A stretch of DNA of 64,000 nucleotides, from contig NZ_RCVM01000007.1 of NCBI RefSeq assembly GCF_003686955.1, forward strand, positions 18,899-82,898, read 5' to 3'. Made by a program: the position numbers and the translations under genes. The stretch comes from Streptococcus hillyeri. GTDB taxonomy: Bacteria > Bacillota > Bacilli > Lactobacillales > Streptococcaceae. Positions 23,782-32,720 of the stretch are shown piece by piece (positions within the stretch are counted from its first letter, which is position 1; every line of letters begins with the position of its first letter). The notes below the pieces were generated by a model that made no database searches, was not told where the DNA came from, and saw only the letters and a program-made list of their open reading frames with translations.

Positions 23782-25488
23782 GTGGAAAAAATAACGTTAG
23801 ATAGACCTAAATCAGGTTCGGAATTAGTGCTCGATACGCTTTTAACGCTCGGTATTGATAGGATATTTGGTTATCCAGGTGGGGCGGTCTTACCGCTCTA
23901 TGACACGCTTTATCATTATCAAGATAGAGTAGTACATGTGCTTGCACGTCATGAGCAGGGAGCGGTCCATGAAGCAGAAGGTTTTGCTAAGTCAACTGGA
24001 CAAATTGGTGTTGCTCTAGTGACTTCTGGACCTGGTGCAACGAATGCTATTACAGGAATTGCAGATGCGATGGGAGATAGTGTTCCTCTTTTAGTCTTCA
24101 CTGGTCAAGTAGCTACCGCAGGTATTGGTAAAGATGCTTTTCAAGAAGCGGATATGATTGGGATGACCATGCCGATTACTAAATACAATTATCAGGTGCG
24201 CCATACTGAGGATATTCCTCGGATCATCACAGAAGCGGTTCATATTGCAACGACTGGTAGACCGGGACCGGTTGTCATTGATTTACCAAAAGATATTTCA
24301 GCCAATGAAGTTGATTTTTATTATGAGACGACGGTTCATTTGCCAAGTTACCAACCAACGGTTGAACCAAATGGCTTGCAGGTTAAAAAATTATTAGCCC
24401 AGCTTAGTCAATCTACACGCCCAGTCATTCTAGCGGGGGGTGGGATTGCTTACGCCAATGCTGGCGCAGAATTAATTCAATTTGCAGAACGGTATCAGAT
24501 TCCAGTCGTTTCAACACTACTAGGGTTAGGAACGATGCCCATTACCCACGAGCTTTCACTGGGGATGGGAGGAATGCATGGCTCTTATGCTTCTAATATG
24601 GCCTTGACTGATGCGGATTTTATTATTAATATTGGGGCACGATTTGATGACCGTTTGACAGGAAATGTTGCTCAGTTTGCGACAAATGCTGTGGTCGCTC
24701 ATGTTGATGTAGATCCCGCTGAAATTGGTAAAGTCATTAAAACAGCTATTCCAGTTGTAGGTGATGCTAAGAAGACCTTGGAAATGTTGTTGAGTTTTGA
24801 CACGGTTGCTACTAATCATGCTGACTGGACTAGTCAGGTTTTACACAACAAGACTAGAGCACCATTTAGCTATGAAAAAGATGATACTTTTATTAAGCCG
24901 CAAGAAGTGATTGAAGTGATCGGAGAATTGACTAAGGGTGAGGCAATTATTGTCACGGATGTCGGGCAACACCAAATGTGGGCTGCTCAGTTTTACCCTT
25001 ACCAGTTTGGACGTCAGCTCATCACATCAGGTGGTATGGGAACCATGGGATTTGGTATTCCAGCAGCAATTGGTGCGAAATTAGCAAATCCTGATAAGGA
25101 AGTTATCCTTTTTGTCGGTGACGGTGGTTTTCAAATGACCAATCAAGAGTTAGCTATTTTAAATGGCTATGGTGTCCCAATCAAGGTAGTTCTTATCAAT
25201 AACCATTCCTTGGGGATGGTTCGCCAGTGGCAGGAATCTTTCTATGATGAGAGACGAAGTCAATCGACCTTTGATGACGAACCGAATTTCCAATTGCTAG
25301 CGCAAGCCTATGGCATTGCGTCTTACCACCTGATAAATCCAGCGACTTTGAGAGAAGACTTACAAGTTATCTTGGAAAATAAACCGATGCTGATTGAAGT
25401 GAGTATTTCAAATCGAGAGCATGTGTTACCAATGGTTCCAGCAGGTAAGGCAAATCATGAAATGTTGGGGGTGACCTTCAATGCGTAG
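23782..25488 (+). CDS. ilvB: Acetolactate synthase, catalytic (large) subunit
   Basis: First common enzyme of valine, leucine and isoleucine synthesis; condenses pyruvate with pyruvate or 2-oxobutyrate using thiamine diphosphate. 568 residues with FGYPGGAVLPLYD, the catalytic Glu in RHEQGAVHEAEGFA, LVTSGPGATN, and the ThDP motif GDGGFQMTNQELAILNGYGVPIKVVLINNHSLGM. I chose GTG 23782, with AAGGGAG five bases upstream, giving the usual length; an upstream ATG at 23731 adds a non-conserved tail. ilvN overlaps its 3' end by eight bases. Confidence 0.95.
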   Translation: MEKITLDRPKSGSELVLDTLLTLGIDRIFGYPGGAVLPLYDTLYHYQDRVVHVLARHEQGAVHEAEGFAKSTGQIGVALVTSGPGATNAITGIADAMGDSVPLLVFTGQVATAGIGKDAFQEADMIGMTMPITKYNYQVRHTEDIPRIITEAVHIATTGRPGPVVIDLPKDISANEVDFYYETTVHLPSYQPTVEPNGLQVKKLLAQLSQSTRPVILAGGGIAYANAGAELIQFAERYQIPVVSTLLGLGTMPITHELSLGMGGMHGSYASNMALTDADFIINIGARFDDRLTGNVAQFATNAVVAHVDVDPAEIGKVIKTAIPVVGDAKKTLEMLLSFDTVATNHADWTSQVLHNKTRAPFSYEKDDTFIKPQEVIEVIGELTKGEAIIVTDVGQHQMWAAQFYPYQFGRQLITSGGMGTMGFGIPAAIGAKLANPDKEVILFVGDGGFQMTNQELAILNGYGVPIKVVLINNHSLGMVRQWQESFYDERRSQSTFDDEPNFQLLAQAYGIASYHLINPATLREDLQVILENKPMLIEVSISNREHVLPMVPAGKANHEMLGVTFNA

Positions 25489-25963
25489 AATGTTAACAGC
25501 AAAATTGCAAAATTCGACAGGTGTCCTTAACCGTTTCACAGGTGTTTTATCCCGTCGTCAGGTTAATATTGAGTCCATTTCAGTTGGTCCAACGGATGAT
25601 CCTCATATTTCTAGGATTACCATTATTATTGACGTGGCGACTTTGGATGAAGCCGACCAAATCATCAAGCAGCTCAATCGTTTGATTGATGTGGTTAGGG
25701 TTCGTGATATTACTGACCTTCCTCATTTGGAGCGTGAAGTTCTTTTGGTAAAAATTGCTGCGCCTGCAAACAAGCGAGCGGAGATTTTAGCTATTATTCA
25801 ACCCTTTAGAGCTAGCGTTGTTGATGTGGCAACAAAATCCATTACCATTCAGATGACAGGTGACGCGGATAAAATTGAAGCCCTTCTTCGTGTCATTACC
25901 CCTTATGGCATTAAAAATATTGCTCGGACAGGGGCAACGGGCTTCACCAGAGATTTATCATAA
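25481..25963 (+). CDS. ilvN: Acetolactate synthase, regulatory (small) subunit
   Basis: 160 residues. N-terminal ACT domain (LTAKLQNSTGVLNRFTGVLSRRQVNIESISVG) binding valine for feedback control, then the C-terminal domain (LLVKIAAPANKRAEILAIIQPFRASVVDVA). Length matches short-type IlvN/IlvH. Start at ATG 25481 overlaps ilvB; ATG 25490 three codons later is an alternative. GGGGGTG lies upstream inside ilvB, so translation is coupled. Associates with IlvB in the cytoplasm. Confidence 0.95.
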   Translation: MRRMLTAKLQNSTGVLNRFTGVLSRRQVNIESISVGPTDDPHISRITIIIDVATLDEADQIIKQLNRLIDVVRVRDITDLPHLEREVLLVKIAAPANKRAEILAIIQPFRASVVDVATKSITIQMTGDADKIEALLRVITPYGIKNIARTGATGFTRDLS

Positions 25964-27017
<1,054 letters not shown>

Positions 27018-27019
<2 letters not shown>

Positions 27020-27040
27020 AATAGTCCAGTGGACTATTTT
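27018..27040 (+). terminator. Rho-independent terminator of ilvBNC
   Basis: AAAATAGTCC / GGACTATTTT perfect stem with an AGT loop, overlapping the ilvC stop. It also forms the left edge of the 99-bp tandem repeats. Confidence 0.85.
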
Positions 27041-27310
27041 AGGTCCGAGCTTGAAAATAGCAAGGCGAGGAAGCGGTAATCCCGCGATTTAGGTCTGAGC
27101 TTTGAAACCAGAGAGCGAGGAAGTCAGGTGGACTATTTTAGGTCCGAGCTTGAAAATAGCAAGGCGAGGAAGCGGTAATCCCGCGATTTAGGTCTGAGCT
27201 TTGAAACCAGAGAGCGAGGAAGTCCAGTGGACTATTTTAGGTCCGAGCTTGAAAATAGCAAGGCGAGGAAGCGGTAATCCCATGATTTAGGCCTGAGCTT
27301 TGAAATAAGA
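27029..27310 (+). repeat. 99-bp tandem repeat, about 2.8 copies
   Basis: Units begin at 27029, 27128 and 27227 with GTGGACTATTTTAGGTC, exactly 99 bases apart; the first two are nearly identical and the third decays after about 60 bases. Each unit holds two related halves of about 50 bases (AGGTCCGAGCTTGAAAATAG and AGGTCTGAGCTTTGAAACCA), so the structure is nested. Related segments occur at 23.3 kb and 57.4 kb. No gene. Confidence 0.9.
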
Positions 27311-27408
27311 AAGTGGGATGTTTTAGGTAGGCGCTTAAAAATGAAGAGAGGTCTAGTTTAAGACTTCGATTAGTTATTGCGTCAATCTGTTATTACTATT
27401 AAAAAGAG

Positions 27409-27441
27409 AAGGTTGAGATAATTATGTCCCAACCTCTTTAT
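27409..27441 (+). terminator. Terminator or attenuator before the S41 peptidase
   Basis: AGGTTG / CAACCT stem with a 15-base loop, followed by CTTTATT, 20 bases before the next start. Confidence 0.55.
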
Positions 27442-27460
27442 TCCATTCTGGAGAATTGCG

Positions 27461-28726
27461 ATGCAAAAAATTGATATTTTTGACCAAGTTGTTTTGACAG
27501 CTCAAAATGACTCATCAGCTAAGAAAGATAAAATGGGTGCAAATCCTTTACCATTTAGAAAGCAAATTTCGGAAGAAATGTCAGATGATGATTTTGTCTT
27601 TCTAGTTAATAATTATCTGGCTTCGTTTGGGGTGCTTAGTCATCTCACCTTCTATAAGCCTTCTGATAATCGACCGGTAGGTTTTCGCTTGCGCTATCAG
27701 GATAAAAAACTCTATGTGATTACAGCAAGAGAGGAGACAGGTCTTGAAAAGGGAGATATTATCATTGCTTTAGATAAGGTGGAGACCAGTCAGTTTTACC
27801 AAGATAATCAAGAGTTATTTGTCTCTAAAACGCCGGAACGTCAGTACATGGATTGGGCGAAATTTTTGGTAAGAACACAGTCTGTTACTGTTTTTCGGGC
27901 TGGTAAAGAGCTTGAAGTTGTTCTTCAAAGACCAACTACTGTATCAAAGACAGAACCATTTGTTTGGAAACTTCTTGATAATGAGACGGTTTATCTCAAA
28001 ATGGAGAATTTTTCAGATGAAGGAGCTATTAGCACACTTTATCAGGAAAGTAAACAAGCTATTGAGAACAGTCCCAACCTTATTATTGATGTTAGAACTA
28101 ATCATGGTGGCTCAGATAGCCTTTATTGGCCTCTTTTTAACTACACTCTAGGTTTAGGGAAAAAGGTGAGTGATTTGCCAGAGGATGATGTTCGGCAAGA
28201 GTTCTTTTATACTGAACGAAATGTTGATTTACGTTTAGAGCAGTTTGAGAAGGATTTGAATTCACCAGATATTACTGAGGAAACGAGACGATTAATTGAG
28301 GAGTTTGCCTCTCTTTTAAGAGCCAATCGTGGTAAGGGATATGTGCCTTATGACTCTGATGAAGATAACGACGTTGATTTTTACGATTCGTATATCGGTC
28401 AAGAATTTCCTAAGAGGGTAGTTGTTTTGGCAGATGTGTATTGTGGATCATCAGGTGATAGTTTTGTGGCTATGATGAAACGGATGCCTAAGGTTACTGT
28501 CATGGGGAGACCGACAATGGGAATCAATGATTATTCTAATTGTTGTGTCCTACCTTTGGATGATTATCGCTTCATTTTTCCGACATCTAGGTTGCTGACG
28601 ATTGATAAGGGACAGGGACAAACAGATAAAGGTATTGAGCCAGATATTTTGATACCTTGGACAGAGGAACATCTTTCTAGGGATGTTGATTTGGAAAAAG
28701 CTCTGCTATTTCTGAAAGAGCATTAA
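27461..28726 (+). CDS. S41-family (C-terminal processing) peptidase, apparently cytoplasmic
   Basis: 421 residues without signal peptide or membrane segment. A helical N-terminus (about 1-65) precedes a PDZ-like region (about 80-150, EETGLEKGDIIIALDKV) and an S41 tail-specific protease domain: YLKMENFSDE, LIIDVRTNHGGSDSLYWP, and VYCGSSGDSFVAMMKRMPKVTVMGRPTMG, where the Ser of CGSSGD is the likely nucleophile. Most bacterial S41 enzymes are exported, so the lack of a signal is unusual. GGAG precedes ATG 27461. It lies between ilvC and ilvA, 39 bases upstream of ilvA, suggesting cotranscription with ilvA. Substrate unknown. Confidence 0.82.
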   Translation: MQKIDIFDQVVLTAQNDSSAKKDKMGANPLPFRKQISEEMSDDDFVFLVNNYLASFGVLSHLTFYKPSDNRPVGFRLRYQDKKLYVITAREETGLEKGDIIIALDKVETSQFYQDNQELFVSKTPERQYMDWAKFLVRTQSVTVFRAGKELEVVLQRPTTVSKTEPFVWKLLDNETVYLKMENFSDEGAISTLYQESKQAIENSPNLIIDVRTNHGGSDSLYWPLFNYTLGLGKKVSDLPEDDVRQEFFYTERNVDLRLEQFEKDLNSPDITEETRRLIEEFASLLRANRGKGYVPYDSDEDNDVDFYDSYIGQEFPKRVVVLADVYCGSSGDSFVAMMKRMPKVTVMGRPTMGINDYSNCCVLPLDDYRFIFPTSRLLTIDKGQGQTDKGIEPDILIPWTEEHLSRDVDLEKALLFLKEH

Positions 28727-28765
28727 AAACTTATCTTGATAAAATTTGAAAAAGGGGAATGAGAG

Positions 28766-30016
28766 ATGCTTACAGCTAAGGATGTGACGGCAGCTTATGC
28801 CGTTTTGAATGGTGTTGTCGAACGTACACCGTTAGAATTTGACCGTTATTTGTCTGAAAAATATGGAGCAACGATTTATCTCAAACGTGAGAATATGCAA
28901 AAAGTTCGCTCTTTTAAAATTCGTGGTGCCTACTATGCGATTCATCAATTATCAGATGAGGAAAAGGCTCGAGGAGTTGTCTGTGCTTCAGCGGGAAATC
29001 ATGCCCAAGGTGTTGCCTATACTTGTAATGAAATGAAGATTCCTGCAACGATTTTTATGCCAGTGACAACACCTCAACAGAAAATTGGGCAGGTGCGTTT
29101 CTTTGGAGGTCAGTATGTGACCATTAAACTGGTCGGGGATACCTTTGATGCGTCAGCAAAAGCAGCGCAAGACTATACCAAGTCAGAAGGGATGACCTTT
29201 ATTGATCCCTTTGACGATGCCAATGTTCAAGCAGGGCAAGGAACAGTTGCTTATGAAATTTATGAGCAAGCTCAAGAAGAAGGGGTTCATTTTGATCAAA
29301 TTCTTGTCCCAGTTGGAGGCGGGGGCTTGATTTCAGGAGTAGCGACTTATTTGAAAGATGTTTCGCCAGAAATTGAGGTTGTTGGTGTCGAGGCTTCTGG
29401 TGCGCGCTCTATGAGAGCAGCCTTTGATAAGGGACGACCGGTAGCTTTACCAGAAATTGATAAATTCGCAGACGGTATTGCCGTTGCAAAAGTTGGTAAC
29501 AATACCTATGAAGTGGCTAGGAAATACGTTGACCACCTCGTTGGTGTGGATGAAGGATTGATTTCGGAGACACTGATTGACATGTACTCAAAACAGGGTA
29601 TTATTGCTGAACCAGCTGGTGCAGCAACCATTGCAGCTTTAGAAGTCATGAAAGAGGAAATCGCTGGTAAAACCCTTGTGTGTATCATTTCGGGTGGTAA
29701 TAATGACATTAACCGTATGCAAGAGATGGAAGAACGCGCGCTTATTTATGCCGGATTGAAACACTATTTTGTGGTGAATTTCCCACAACGTCCAGGTGCG
29801 CTACGTGAATTTGTAAATAATATCTTGGGGCCAAATGATGATATTACCCGATTTGAATACATCAAGCGAGCTAATAAAGGTAAAGGTCCTGTTTTGATTG
29901 GGATTACCCTTGCAGAGAAAGAAGATTATCAAGCTTTTCTTGAACGTTTATCTGGATTTGACCCAACCTATATTAACTTGCATGGGAACGAAAGTCTTTA
30001 CAATATGCTTGTCTGA
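28766..30016 (+). CDS. ilvA: Threonine ammonia-lyase (threonine dehydratase)
   Basis: PLP enzyme converting threonine to 2-oxobutyrate, the isoleucine precursor used by IlvBN. 416 residues: RENMQKVRSFKIRGAYYA contains the PLP Lys, CASAGNHAQGVAY binds substrate, VGGGGLISG binds PLP phosphate, and CIISGGNNDINRM closes the catalytic domain. The ~80-residue tail (FVVNFPQRPGALREFVNNILG) is a single ACT-like regulatory domain, as in short IlvA forms. Good AAAGGGG ribosome site. Confidence 0.95.
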   Translation: MLTAKDVTAAYAVLNGVVERTPLEFDRYLSEKYGATIYLKRENMQKVRSFKIRGAYYAIHQLSDEEKARGVVCASAGNHAQGVAYTCNEMKIPATIFMPVTTPQQKIGQVRFFGGQYVTIKLVGDTFDASAKAAQDYTKSEGMTFIDPFDDANVQAGQGTVAYEIYEQAQEEGVHFDQILVPVGGGGLISGVATYLKDVSPEIEVVGVEASGARSMRAAFDKGRPVALPEIDKFADGIAVAKVGNNTYEVARKYVDHLVGVDEGLISETLIDMYSKQGIIAEPAGAATIAALEVMKEEIAGKTLVCIISGGNNDINRMQEMEERALIYAGLKHYFVVNFPQRPGALREFVNNILGPNDDITRFEYIKRANKGKGPVLIGITLAEKEDYQAFLERLSGFDPTYINLHGNESLYNMLV

Positions 30017-30064
30017 TTTGGTCAAATATGGTCAAAAAACCGGAAAAATACGTTATCATTTTTC

Positions 30065-30146
30065 TTGACTCCCTAAGGAAATGGGGTATAATTATTTTAT
30101 AAATATTGAACTAGAGGAGTTTGTCGCTGTGGGGGCAGACTCTTTT
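30065..30146 (+). ncRNA. Candidate ~50-nt transcript: strong promoter followed at once by a terminator
   Basis: TTGACT (30065-30070), 16-base spacer, TATAAT (30087-30092). The predicted start near 30099 is followed at 30117-30142 by a nine-pair stem, GAGTTTGTC / GGCAGACTC with two G-U pairs, then TTTT. This would yield a very short RNA, or act as an attenuator for the SPFH operon, which also has a second promoter 45 bases further on. Confidence 0.45.
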
Positions 30147-30188
30147 GTCATATTTAAAAGTTTTTGACGTCAAAACTTAACTTTCTAC

Positions 30189-30217
30189 TTGACTTTTATC
30201 AAATTTGTTCATAAAAT
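30189..30217 (+). promoter_or_regulatory. Promoter of the SPFH operon
   Basis: TTGACT, 17-base spacer, TAAAAT; about 30 bases upstream of the microprotein start. Confidence 0.6.
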
Positions 30218-30252
30218 TATATTAAATCAACCATACAAAGAGGTGTGGAAAT

Positions 30253-30399
30253 ATGAAGACAATTTGGTTAGTCTTGTTGTGTGCGTGGGTGGCCATTTTT
30301 GGAGCCCTATGGGGAAATAATTTTAAGGAGGTCTCTTATGAACCCTGTTGTTATTGTATTGATAGCTTTACTATTTGTAGCTATACTTGTGTTTATTAG
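30253..30399 (+). CDS. 48-residue membrane microprotein overlapping the SPFH gene
   Basis: Not recognised. MKTIWLVLLCAWVAIFGALW is one hydrophobic helix, followed by a short tail rich in Cys and aromatic residues. AGAGGTG lies six bases before the ATG, better than chance. The last 62 bases overlap the SPFH reading frame in another frame, and the SPFH ribosome site AAGGAGG lies inside it, so its translation could expose or block that site. It may be a real membrane microprotein or a leader peptide. Confidence 0.5.
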   Translation: MKTIWLVLLCAWVAIFGALWGNNFKEVSYEPCCYCIDSFTICSYTCVY

Positions 30400-31228
30400 C
30401 ACTCTCTATGTGGTGCGTCAGCAGTCTGTTGCCATTATTGAGCGCTTTGGTAAATATCAGAAAACAGCGGTAAGTGGTATTCATATTCGCCTACCATTTG
30501 GTATTGATCGTATTGCGGCGCGTGTGCAACTCCGTTTGCTCCAAAGCGAGATTGTCGTTGAAACCAAGACAAAAGATAACGTGTTTGTAACCTTGAATGT
30601 GGCAACACAGTACCGTGTTAACGAGCAAAATGTTACCGATGCTTACTACAAATTGATGAAACCTGAATCTCAAATCAAGTCTTACATCGAAGATGCTTTG
30701 CGTTCATCTGTGCCAAAATTAACCTTGGATGAATTGTTTGAGAAAAAAGATGAAATCGCCCTTGAAGTACAACACCAAGTGGCAGAAGAAATGTCAACTT
30801 ATGGTTACATCATCGTGAAAACCTTGATTACCAAGGTTGAGCCAGATGCTGAAGTGAAGCAGTCTATGAATGAAATCAATGCTGCGCAACGTAAACGTGT
30901 GGCAGCCCAAGAATTGGCTAACGCTGATAAAATTAAAATCGTTACAGCCGCAGAAGCTGAAGCTGAAAAAGATCGCCTCCATGGTGTCGGTATTGCCCAA
31001 CAACGTAAGGCTATTGTTGATGGTTTGGCAGATTCAATCGCTGAATTGAAAGAAGCTAATGTCGGTATGACAGAAGAGCAAATCATGTCAATCCTTTTGA
31101 CCAACCAATACCTTGATACCCTCAATACCTTTGCGGCTAAAGGAAATCAAACCATTTTCTTGCCAAATACACCAAATGGTATTGATGACATTCGCACCCA
31201 AGTCCTATCTGCTTTGAAAGCGAAGTAA
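30338..31228 (+). CDS. SPFH/band 7 membrane protein (stomatin/prohibitin-like)
   Basis: 296 residues: one N-terminal membrane helix (NPVVIVLIALLFVAILVFIS) and an SPFH domain (QQSVAIIERFGKYQKTAVSGIHIRLPFG to about 200), then a coiled-coil rich in Ala/Glu/Lys (KRVAAQELANADKIKIVTAAEAEAEKDR) and a short tail. Such proteins form oligomers that organise membrane microdomains and proteases. ATG 30338 has AAGGAGG six bases upstream; a longer reading frame from 30281 lacks one. First large gene of a small operon with three tiny genes. Confidence 0.92.
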   Translation: MNPVVIVLIALLFVAILVFISTLYVVRQQSVAIIERFGKYQKTAVSGIHIRLPFGIDRIAARVQLRLLQSEIVVETKTKDNVFVTLNVATQYRVNEQNVTDAYYKLMKPESQIKSYIEDALRSSVPKLTLDELFEKKDEIALEVQHQVAEEMSTYGYIIVKTLITKVEPDAEVKQSMNEINAAQRKRVAAQELANADKIKIVTAAEAEAEKDRLHGVGIAQQRKAIVDGLADSIAELKEANVGMTEEQIMSILLTNQYLDTLNTFAAKGNQTIFLPNTPNGIDDIRTQVLSALKAK

Positions 31229-31239
31229 ATGAAACGTTG

Positions 31240-31563
31240 ATGAAGAGTAAATCATTTACGCTATTTGTAATCTTTATTCTGATGGCTAATGTCCTTTTGC
31301 TTTTTACAGATCTGACCCTATCAATGAAATTTCTTTTTGGATTTGGTTTAGGAGCTTGCTTTGCCCTTGCTAAGAAATTTCAGGAAACAAGGTATGGGAA
31401 GTTGAGACAAAGTCGCATTATTGAGAGTCTTGTTATCTTTACCTTAATGTTACTAATGAACGTCTTTATACCAGACTTTGCTTGGTATTGGAAGGTGCTT
31501 GTCGCAGGTTTTATAGGTGGGGCATATGGCTGTGTGACGATTGCTATGGAAAAAAGGAGTTAG
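31240..31563 (+). CDS. Small membrane protein, unknown function
   Basis: 107 residues with four hydrophobic segments (SFTLFVIFILMANVLLLF; LFGFGLGACFALAKK; SLVIFTLMLLMNVFI; VLVAGFIGGAYGCVTIAM). No family recognised. ATG 31240 lies 11 bases after the SPFH stop; the ribosome site is weak, so coupling is likely. Context suggests a membrane partner of the SPFH protein. Confidence 0.7.
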   Translation: MKSKSFTLFVIFILMANVLLLFTDLTLSMKFLFGFGLGACFALAKKFQETRYGKLRQSRIIESLVIFTLMLLMNVFIPDFAWYWKVLVAGFIGGAYGCVTIAMEKRS

Positions 31564-31565
31564 TT

Positions 31566-31754
31566 ATGAATATGAAAAATTTAGTTTGTACCTACTGTGG
31601 TGGAACTGAAATGGTTCGTGGACAGCAAGATGGTCAAGGGGCCATTCGTAAGAGTGGGTGGGCATTATCCAGTCAATTTCTCTACCATGATATCTGTGCT
31701 AAGTGTGGTACGGTAGTCAGAAGTTTTGTGGAGAAACCAGAAAAATTGAGGTAA
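31566..31754 (+). CDS. Zinc-ribbon-like small protein
   Basis: 62 residues with two CxxC knuckles, LVCTYCGG near the start and DICAKCGT near residue 44, a likely zinc-binding ribbon. AAGGAG seven bases before ATG 31566. Probably cotranscribed with the SPFH gene. Small zinc-ribbon proteins of this type are common in Firmicutes and mostly uncharacterised. Confidence 0.75.
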   Translation: MNMKNLVCTYCGGTEMVRGQQDGQGAIRKSGWALSSQFLYHDICAKCGTVVRSFVEKPEKLR

Positions 31755-31758
31755 ATAG

Positions 31759-31941
31759 ATGAGATTTTCTGCACTGATAACTTTGTTATGTATGATTGCT
31801 TATTTGGTGGTCATTTATGTTATAAAAGGAGAGCACTGGCTTGAATTAGTTTTTCTTGTTATAGGTGTAATGTCTGTTATTTTTCACAAGCAACTTGATG
31901 ATTGGTGGGAAGAGCGGAGAAGTAAAAATAAATTGCAATAA
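31759..31941 (+). CDS. Small two-helix membrane protein
   Basis: 60 residues: two hydrophobic helices (LITLLCMIAYLVVIYVI and LVFLVIGVMSVIF) and a charged C-terminus (DDWWEERRSKNK). Starts four bases after the zinc-ribbon gene; GAGGTAA near the start. No family recognised. Last gene before a bidirectional terminator. Confidence 0.65.
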   Translation: MRFSALITLLCMIAYLVVIYVIKGEHWLELVFLVIGVMSVIFHKQLDDWWEERRSKNKLQ

Positions 31942-31977
31942 AAAGACAACCAGCAGGCGTGTGCTTGCTGGTCTTTG
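31942..31977. terminator. Bidirectional terminator
   Basis: AAAGAC..CCAGCAGGC / GCTTGCTGGTCTTT stem with a GTGT loop between convergent operons. Confidence 0.85.
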
Positions 31978-31979
31978 CT

Positions 31980-32720
31980 TTATTTCAAGAAACGTTTTAG
32001 GAATTCTTTGGTACGGTCTTCTTGTGGGTTTTCGAAGATTTGTTGCGGTGTTCCTTGTTCTGCAATGAGTCCCTTGTCCATGAAGATGACTCGGTCAGAG
32101 ACATCTTTGGCAAACTCCATTTCGTGGGTTACGATAATCATGGTAAGTCCTGATTTGGCAAGGTCTTGCATGGTTTTAAGAACTTCGCCAACCATTTCAG
32201 GGTCAAGGGCAGAAGTTGGTTCATCGAAGAGGATGGCTTCTGGGTCAACTGATAGTGCGCGTGCGATGGCAACACGTTGTTTTTGTCCACCTGATAATTG
32301 TTTTGGTTTAGCTGACCAGTATTGCTCGCCAAGTCCTACTTTTTCAAGGTTTTCTTTGGCAATCTTTTCAGCTTCAGAACGGTCACGTTTGAGAACGGTT
32401 GTTTGAGCAACAACGGCATTTTCTAGAACGTTTAAGTTTTCAAAGAGGTTAAAGGATTGGAAAACCATACCTAGTTTTTCACGGTAGGTGGTTAAGTCAT
32501 ACCCTTTTTCAAGAACATTTTGACCGTGGTAGAGGATTTCTCCGCCACTTGGTTCTTCGAGTAGGTTGATGGAACGTAGGAAGGTTGATTTACCAGAACC
32601 TGATGACCCAATGATAGAGATGACCTCTCCTTTTTCAACAGTTAATGAAATATCTTTGAGGACTTCGTTTTGTCCGTAAGATTTTTTAAGGTGCTTGATT
32701 TCTAAAATCGTATTAGACAT
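31980..32720 (-). CDS. glnQ: Amino-acid ABC transporter ATP-binding protein (GlnQ-like)
   Basis: 246 residues. Walker [11 protein letters not shown]-loop FQSFNLF, signature [15 protein letters not shown], Walker [14 protein letters not shown] and His switch IVTHEMEFA, in the order of polar amino-acid importer ATPases. Start ATG 32720 follows AAGGAGG. It begins inside the end of the upstream permease gene by eight bases. Powers uptake by the fused binding-protein/permease; glutamine or glutamate is the likely substrate by family. Confidence 0.93.
   Translation of the reverse strand: MSNTILEIKHLKKSYGQNEVLKDISLTVEKGEVISIIGSSGSGKSTFLRSINLLEEPSGGEILYHGQNVLEKGYDLTTYREKLGMVFQSFNLFENLNVLENAVVAQTTVLKRDRSEAEKIAKENLEKVGLGEQYWSAKPKQLSGGQKQRVAIARALSVDPEAILFDEPTSALDPEMVGEVLKTMQDLAKSGLTMIIVTHEMEFAKDVSDRVIFMDKGLIAEQGTPQQIFENPQEDRTKEFLKRFLK

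Noticed and set aside
30105..30150. T-box riboswitch upstream of the SPFH operon
   Set aside because: The element is too short and lacks the T-box sequence and specifier loop; only a promoter and a terminator-like stem are visible.
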